NCBI RefSeq assembly: GCF_001649575.2
Contig: NC_051443.1
Coordinates: 15,490,421-15,554,420 of the forward strand
Source of the DNA: Kryptolebias marmoratus
Taxonomy: Eukaryota > Chordata > Actinopteri > Cyprinodontiformes > Rivulidae
Direction: 5' to 3'
DNA: 64,000 nt
Every line of letters begins with the position of its first letter. Positions within the stretch are counted from its first letter, which is position 1. A model generated the notes under the pieces. The model saw only the letters and a list, made by a program, of their open reading frames with translations. It was not told the DNA's origin and did no database searches. A program made the translations under genes and the position numbers. Shown piece after piece: positions 13,001 through 22,000 of this stretch.

Positions 13001-16000
13001 TTTTTGGAAATTATGGTAAAGAATGGTGAGTGTTTTGCAATGTTATTTCACTTATTTACCCATTGGTGGTAAGTTTTGGGAGGCCATGCTATGATCACTT
13101 GCCTACACTGAGGTGGCACTCAGTTAAATGGAAAACCACAGAGACCGCAGAGAACTGAGTAGGGTCAGATTAGGGCAAGGCGAGTTGTGCTGAGATTGGA
13201 CAATAAGGTGGAAAAACAGCTTAACTGCCTCCTCAGGACACTCGTGACAGTGTCTTCAGATTATTCTTTTTGCTACAAGAATCAGTCATATTGGCCTGTC
13301 TTTTTTTTTTTTTTTGACCTCTCACTGCCCTTACGGTCTGTTTAACTTGTCACTTTCTCTTAACCAGCTCTCTTTTCCAATCAACCCAGTTTAAATAAGA
13401 CCACAAAGTGGAGAGGGTTGTTGAAACTTGGATCCAAAAATGAGCAGTCTTGCCTTCACATTTGCTACCATTAAAATCATCCCCTTGCATTTGTTTTGCC
13501 TTTCTTAAGTGTGGAACACTGATTGAACCAGGCCAAGGCTAGATTGGACTAGCTGCCCCAGAGGATTTCCCAGGCCACACAGGCTGGGAGTTGGGTTACA
13601 CTCAGCCTCAGTCCAAATGATCAGGAAGCAGTAGGGCAAGACATTAACAAAAAAAAGAACTTTCTAAAGGGACTAAGTATGGAAAGAATTGCAGTTTAAT
13701 TTAAGGAAGTCATGTGAGGCTGCAGTGTGTAGTGTAATGTCAACAAAAATATTCATCAAATGAAGCTCAGATTGTTATAATTAGAGGAAGGTATTTTTTG
13801 GTGATGTTTTGTGTTTGTTAAATGAACAAAAAGAAAAACATTTGCAAAGTGAAAAAATGTGAAAAGAGGGGTCTTACTTGTATGGAGAGGAGCGGTCGAG
13901 GCATGTTTTAGTCACATCTGTCACATTGGGGTTGCAGCAGTCACCTAGATCATACATGAAGTTTTCCCAATTACATTCTGGGTCACATATATTATTCCCC
14001 TGTTTGTGTTCAGGACACTTGCTCCAGTACCCAGACATGCAGTCACCTGCATCATATCCGGTCAGAGGATGGTTGCATTCTGGATCGCATCCATCGTCAC
14101 CAACCTTGCTGATATCACAGTTAGCAAGAATCAAGCGGTCACGTAGGGAGGAATTGGTTACATTGTGAATGCTTAGCTCCCAAGATATATTGTAGCGACT
14201 GAAGGCCTCATTAAGCTGCTGGTGCTGCAGAATGATCTGGTGATCAGTTACAGTTGGCCTCTTCCCAGCATCGTCCCAAATATTTATGACACGATACCGC
14301 ACTTTCTTTGGCCGACGGAAGGTCCAAAGCTGGTTGTAGTTTTTAATGACGTCAACATTGTCGCACACCGTTTGGCCACAAGCTGGAGTTTCCAGGGTTG
14401 TATCCAACGTTCCATCAGCATTTTCAACTCCCCCCATGCTTCCTAAAAATCCTAGTCGTCCACCTCCTCCTTTCTCAGACTGAGGAAAACTGCCATCTTT
14501 TACAGTCAACCACTTGCGGCCCGGATGCTCAAAGGTTTCACGAATGACTAACTGAGGTAGATCTTCAAGGTCCTCATGGCCCTGCATATCCCTGATAATA
14601 TCCCTCTGCTTCCGGGCTTGCCTCCATAAACCCACTCTTTCCACTGCCCCTCTGTAATTGTGATTCAGTGCATTTCCTCCAATCATCAGAACTTTGCACT
14701 TTTTGGTCAAATGACTGAAGACATCGCCTGACTGCTCCCGACTAACTCCTACTTGGGCTCCATTGATGAAGAGCTTCATGTACAGACCGTCATATGTGAT
14801 TGCCACATGTGCCCATTGTTTGGGCACATAACGGACATTAGAGTGGATGGAGGTCGCTTTGTGAGCACGGTCAGTTTTAAGGGAGAAGAAGAATCGAGGG
14901 TCACCGTTTCCATGTTCACTAACCGCCTGGATACCAAGCAGCCAACCTCGGTCACTGGAGGCATAGAAGCATTTGTCGTACAGGCCTGAAGAGAGAATAA
15001 ACACAAGAGTATATTAATATATGTGTGCTTGTATTTCAATGTTTTAAGATGAATGTTAACAAAAAAAGTAAATGCATTAACAGTTTGTTTATGTTTTCTG
15101 AAAAAGTCAAGAGGCGCTAAGGATTTATAGACTTACAGCAGTCCTTGCAAAATATACATATTTACAGATGCCTGTTTTCAAGCCATAATGATTGAATAAT
15201 CTAAATAGTTCTTGTAGAAAACACAAAATGAGGCTAGGATTAGAGAAAAAAACCATCAAACATGAAATGTTCTTTTAATATCTAAGGGTGTGCTGATCTG
15301 GAAATTGAGCTGAAGTGTATGTTTAACTAAGGGAGACCCCATGGAAATCTCTCCTGTATATGTTTATGTGAACATTGAGTACATTAAAGTTTGTTCATGT
15401 AAACGTCCCTCACTAGTGGGGTTTGCCAGAAACTAGTTTTCTGCTAAAGCCTTGTTTTTGTAGAGGTACCAAAACACTTTTTTTTCCTGTTTCACTTGGA
15501 CTCTGTATGTCAGCTTTAGGAATGGTAATGTGTTTTCCCTTCTTAGGGGATCTCTGAATGCTAAATGTTTGTTGGTTTAGTGCACGGTGAAATGCTTTAA
15601 AAGGTTCATTTGAGCATGAGAAAATTGTGTGTTCACAGGTGATAGAGCTGGACTCCAGACTTGAAGCACTTCACGGGCTTTTAGGCAATTATACCTATTC
15701 ACATAAAGATACTTAATCTATGACCTACACACCCAGTTCCAATAGGTAGGAAGTGTCCTTAACAGCTGCTATAGGGATCATTGCCTTAGATTTTGGTAAT
15801 TACTCTTTATTCTTGTCTCTGGTAGCTTTATGATAACGTGAAGCTGATTATCGCAGCGATGATCACAGATTTGTCTCCAGCACATATCCACTCAGATGCC
15901 TTTGTTCCCCATCGATTATGCTTTTTTAGCCTGCAGTAAGTGGCTGGTTAATGGTGCACAGACATCTTGCTAACTTTGACCTGTTTCTAATTAGATGAAC

Positions 16001-19000
16001 ACAGCAGTATGCATTCATTAACTTGGTGTTTTAAAATACTAATGTTCAAAGACAGAGGGTTGGGTTCAGCATCCAGGTCAGTCTTCAGGTGGATGATGTT
16101 TTCAGGCTTTCCTATACACTGGAAGGAAAAAGCCTTCCATCTGTCACCTAACACACTCGAAGCTAAAAGATGTGCTAAAATGCTCATAGGGCTTCTAGTG
16201 TAAACAGCTGTCATAATTCTGCCATGTTCAATTAATCTAACGCGCTACACTTTTCCAGACCCAACACTGCGACTGTACAGCTCACACAAACACACGCACG
16301 CACATATGCACATACTTATGCAGACAGGCATAAAAATATATTCTCAAGAACAAATAAACACTCCCACATGTGCAGATAGATTGAAGAACCCATTTGTACG
16401 CACACAGAGACACACACAGCCTTGCATGTGCACAAGCACAGTTTCTGTCAGGTTCAAGAGCAACCTTCCTTGCACTTGTCATTTTTCTCCTTTCATAAAA
16501 ACACACCCAGGAAAAAAGAGAGTGAAAAAACACACATACACCCACAAAGGAAAATGTGGACTTGATAAAAAGCAGAGAGGAAGAGAACAATGAGGACTCC
16601 ATTTACTTTTCAAATGTTTTGGCTGTGAGAGGTCAAGAAAGGCACGTTTCATAGTTATCCTGAAGTGACCAAAAGCAATTTTTCTGAGGAGGATGGAAAA
16701 TTCCAGGGACATTTCAAACGTACACCTAATAAAAAATACCTACAATGCTAATTAGATGAAATGTCATCACAACACTTCCATCATCTTAATTTGCTATCAA
16801 GTTTAACTCCTAATTAATTTAACTAAATTGCAGTTTTAATGAGTAATACATGACTGATTAATAGCTGCAATTTGTCATCATTTTGAAATGCCAGATGACA
16901 AAAAGTAAAAAGACTTTTCCTCCACTGATACTTTAACATCTTTGAATCCCTGAATAATAAATTGAAGAACATTCATCAGTATTTAAGGTGTTGGACAACT
17001 CCACTCTAAATGTTTATTAATGCATATTTAAGTACCTAATGCTTGACTGCTTAAAAACTAAAACAAAAACACAAGTTGTAACTGTGGCAATTGTTATTAA
17101 AGGCAATTGACATTCTGTCCAAACTCCTTCTGCAAAGACTGCAGTCACGGTTTATTCATTTTAATCTCAATATGTTTATCTTTCTTTTAGTTACCGCACA
17201 TTAAAAAGATCCATCTTAAACTGTTTTGGATTATCAGTGAAAAAACAACAACAAAAAAAAACCCAAAGAAACAAAACAAGCTGCATTCATATTTAAATGT
17301 TTTTGTTTGTAACAGCACACGAGGTGAAAGCTGATATATCTGTTATCACAGGATTTATCAGTCAGTGTCTGCATATATTTGTCTACACCAGGTCATGGAA
17401 GACTGCCTTTCTGTTTTTTGTGATTTATTTTTCTCGTTCTATGATGCGGGACACCCCAGAATGACCCGGATACCAGTGCTAATAAGGCACAACAGAGTTT
17501 GCACAACATTTGGACACAGAACTTTTAGGGATTGTGGCTGTTTCAGTTGGGTGTGTGAGTAAATGTGTGGGTTTGAAGTCTCTTTAACGGTTGCTGTTGA
17601 ACTAGGAATCATTTGTTTTCTTTTAAATTACCTACTTGTGAAATGACAGCATGAAACACAATGTGGGTTTTAAAATGTTTTCATTTGATTTAAAAGGTGC
17701 CAGGGCTTTTAAATTTGATGGTTTAATTAATAAGTTGTTGGTGATCAAGCAAAACCGGTGCAGTAGAGCTTGAAAGTTTGACATCACTTTAGGATCTTTT
17801 AAGTAATTGTATCCTAAAACATTTGCAGGGTTTGACACAAGTCATTTAAGTACTAATCCGTTTCCAAACAGAGTGCAACAAAAAGCGACAACCTAAATTT
17901 TCTTCAAAGTTTGAACTTTAAACCTAAATTTCAAGTTTTTTTCAAAAACATTGTTGTCTAATTTCTGTGCATTTGTAAGATCTGGACCAGTCTAGAATTT
18001 GATGCAAGCAGCAAATTGAAAATGGAAAAAAGAACAAAAGGTAGAGAGGAGGGTTTCTCGATTGGGAAACTCAGGGTCTCGTCTCTGCTTTTTGCAGATG
18101 ATGTGGTTTTGTTGGCGTCCTCAGCCCGTGACCTTCAACGTGCAGTGGGGCAGTTTGCAGCTGAGTGTGAAGCAGCAGGGATGAGAGTCAGCTACTCTAA
18201 GTTTGAGGCCATGGTTGTCAACCAGAAAAAGGTGGAATACTCCCTCTGGGTCGGAGGTGAATCTCTGCCCCGAGCGGAGGAGTTAAAGTATCTGGAAATG
18301 TTGTTCATGAGTGATGGTAGGACGAGGCATGAGATAGATCAACGGATTGAGGCCTCGTCTGCAATAATCAAGGCGTTGCTCCCATCTGTCGTAGTAAAGA
18401 GCTGAGCTGAGAGGCGAAGATCTCAATTCCCTGGTCTGTCGACACTCCTACCCTCACCTATGGTCATGAGGTGTGGATCATGACCAAAAAATGAGATCCC
18501 AGATACAAGTGGCCGAGCTAGAGTGGCCAGACTCAACCTTGGAGATTGGATAAGGAACTTCGTCATCCACAGGAAGCTCGAAATAGAGCCACTGCTGCAC
18601 TACATCAAAAAGGGTCAGCTGAGGTGGTTCAGGAATCTGATTAGGATGAATTCTGGGTGCCTCAATCTGGAGGTTTTAGCTTAGTCTTTCCATGTGAGGA
18701 TGAATCTAGGCTCACTATTTTGTACAAAATTCCATCAGAGAACAGTAACTGTTTGAAAATTTGATTTATTTTTTTTCTGTGCAAATTTGCAAAGAAAAGT
18801 AGTTTTTTTTGTACATATACATACTAGGAAAATGTGCATAATGACCAAGCCCACAAAGTTCAGTGACCTTTGAGCACTCTGGCCTCATTGCATGAAAAAC
18901 CTGTCATGCCAGCTTGATCAATATAGTCACACTGGATAAGGAGTATCCTGGAAAACCCCTGTCACTCTGCGTCCTCTGCAGCAAGAAATGCAACCTGAAA

Positions 19001-22000
19001 CTCTTTAACCCAAGACAGCAGCCACACATCAACTCTGCACAGAATCAACACCAAATTCTCTGAGTATCATATTTTAACAAACGGACAGAAAGGAAGTGGA
19101 CACGTGTTCTGTGTTAGGATAAGTCCACGCTTCAGGGGAAAATAAAAGGCGTCAGGTTCAGTGTTAAAAAGATAAAAAGAATTATTCAAGCTATTATTAA
19201 AAAGTGCAAAAGAAAGTGTCTGTGATGAACCCATTACTTGGGTGCCGTGCACATGTGTGAAGGTATCGTTGATTCTGAGGCATGTCTCTTTGCTGGAATT
19301 TCAAAGAGACATGCGCTCTATCATAAAATCAATGTCTTTTCCAGGGAGGTCTGCAGTTATTTTATTAAGACAATGCCAGACCTCATTTCTGCACAATTTG
19401 CAACACTTTGGCTTTTTACACAGCAAAATGTGCTCAACTGGCCTGCCTGCAGACAAGATCTGTCTCCTCTGAAAATCCACAGCACATTATGAAAAAGAGA
19501 ATTGGATAATCACAACAAACTGTTGAGGAGATTAAATCTTGTGCTCAACAATAATAAATACTAATTTATCATGCAAAACGACAACTGTGAATATGTTCAG
19601 TTCCAAAACATTTACAGTGTAATAAAAAAGGGGTGATGTAATACAATGGTAAATATGTCTTTCTTACATTTTGTGTGTGTGTGTTTTGTATTTAAATCTA
19701 TATTTGTTTGAAGTTTATCAGTGAACAGACAAATTAACAGTCAGGCATGAGTGACCATCCTGTTTTATTGTAGGAACAAGAATCTATCAAAGCCTGATCT
19801 TCATAAAATGTGTTCGTTGATGTTTGTCAATTAACATTTACAATGAAAAAAACGTTACAAAACATTTGAACTTTTCAAATCCACAGAATTATGTACAAAG
19901 TACAAAGATCATTGTTACCCTACCAAGAAGTGCTTGTGTAACAAAAATGTTTGAGTGAAGAAAGCCTTAAAGAACCCAGAGAAATGTTCAATCAACTATA
20001 GTCTTGGATTATGATGGAAAATGTTCATTTTTATGAATCTTCAATAAAGACAAGATTTAGCAGCCCAGATGTTGCTTTTCTGGCACAATTACAGGTTGCT
20101 TTGTAAAGAGAAACTGTAATTGCATCACATCAGTAAAACATGGTGGCAGTAACATTATAATTTGGGTTCTTATTAATGATGGCAATATGGATTCTGAGTT
20201 CCAAAGAACTCTAATGAAAAATGTCAAAACTCTGAAAAAATCTGACAGTCTGTTGTGTAGAAAAACAACAACAATCAAGTTATTCCATGAAAGAAGGGCA
20301 GAGGGAAAAACAACTACCACTTGCCAAAGAACACAAAAACCAATGAAAAAGTCTAAAAACAAGGTTTGGACCTTTTTCTATGATGACATTTTTTTAAAAA
20401 AGATCAATTTTATTGTTGTTGTTAGTTTGTTTTTGACAGATGGAAGTGAGGAGGGGTGGGATGGGGCGCGATTTCAATCATTTCAAAGCTTTCTTTTTGA
20501 AGGACTGAGCTGAAAGGTTTTCCAAGCTACTGTGCTGGACCGATCAACACTGCTGAAGAAGACAAGGTGCAGGTTGTGCTGGAAAAAGGGGGGTCCTACA
20601 TGATACTGATTGCAAAGTTAGGCATGTGTTTCCAGTCACAAAATTTACTGCATCCTTGACATAACACATCTGGTTTCTTTAACTGACTTTTTCAAATCTT
20701 TCTTTGGACTTTAAAATGACAGCTCAGCTCTTCGGAAGCTGGCTTCTGTTGAAAAGTGATGGACAGTTAATATCTTACCTGTTGTAGACAGCTCTCTGTT
20801 CAACCTCAGTCAGTCAAAGAGAAACAGAGTTTAGCTTTGACTGAAATGACAAACTATTTGGATAGTCCAAGTGAGGCCAAAACTAAAGTGGATTGCTGTT
20901 ATCTTAAAATATCTCCAATCTAAAAAAAATGGCACAGCAAATAACGTGAATGTTGTTTTTTTTTAAACCATTACATTGGCATCAGTTGGAACTGGCCTCT
21001 CTCAGACAACTGTTGGAGCCAGTGAGAATTAAACTAGCTATGAACAAGCCATCTACAACAGGTAAGATAATAGCTGTTTTAAAGTTTTCCACTGAAACCC
21101 ATTTCAAAAGAGCTGAATTATCACTTTAACTTAAGATGGAAAGTAGCAGCCAGGTTCTGCTAATCAAGCACAGATAAAACTGTCTATAAAAGCAGAATAA
21201 TAAATAATGGCACCTCATTTTAATGGTAGGATCTGAAAGATTTTGAAAATCGTGTCCAGATACATAAAAAACTTGAACTGAAAGAGGATTTTTAACCATA
21301 AAAGACTGAAATCTGTAACATTACCAAACTGGAGGGTACATATTTTTAAGTTGAACAGTTACTGTGCATTGGAGAGGCAATTCAAAACCAGCGCAGGCTC
21401 CAAAATTGGTCAAGCATGCTTTCATAAAGTTGAAACCAAGCTCAGCACGCTTCACAAAAATAAAACATTACCACAAGGAATCATTGCAACAAAAGGGAAG
21501 GAGAAAAAAGAAACATGAAAAAAAAAGAGGGAAGAGGTAAACAGAATTTGCAGCGGTCGAAAACAACATAGTGCCGGGATCAAAACAAGAGGATGGAGCA
21601 TTTTTAGAGGCAATGGGATTGCTGTGGGCTGAATTAGATTTAAAAGATTAGGCTCTACACTGAATTTGTTTGACCATAATATTTGTTGTCTTTCGGTCCC
21701 CTTCTCTGAGACAGTGCTGGGACTAAATCTTAAAAAAAATGAACGCATAAGATTATACATAATCTCTAGTCGGGAGGAACCAGTGAAAGTTGGGGGGCTG
21801 GGCACAACAACACCTGTGGAGTACAATGTGATTTTTTATACGAGTATGTTTATTGTCGCTTGCCGCAGAAAGGTAAAGGCGGACAATCGTGTTTTTGCCA
21901 TTGTCTGTACGCCGGTATGTTACTGAAACATCTCATGAACCACAGGACAAATTCTAATAAAACTTTTAGGAACTAATCATTGTATATACCTCTAGAATTG

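Larger units (their letters stand above)
5749..13877 (-). other. pappa intron 2
   Basis: An 8.1-kb intron. Apart from the SINE-like copy near 7.6 kb and the inverted-repeat element at 12621-13220, it is AT-rich single-copy-looking DNA with stops in all frames. The ORFs here are short and resemble no protein I know. Confidence 0.8.

Noticed and set aside
18016..18405. 129-codon plus-strand ORF
   Set aside because: It is the remnant of a LINE reverse transcriptase (FADD box); similarity continues past the stop in other frames, so it is not a host gene.
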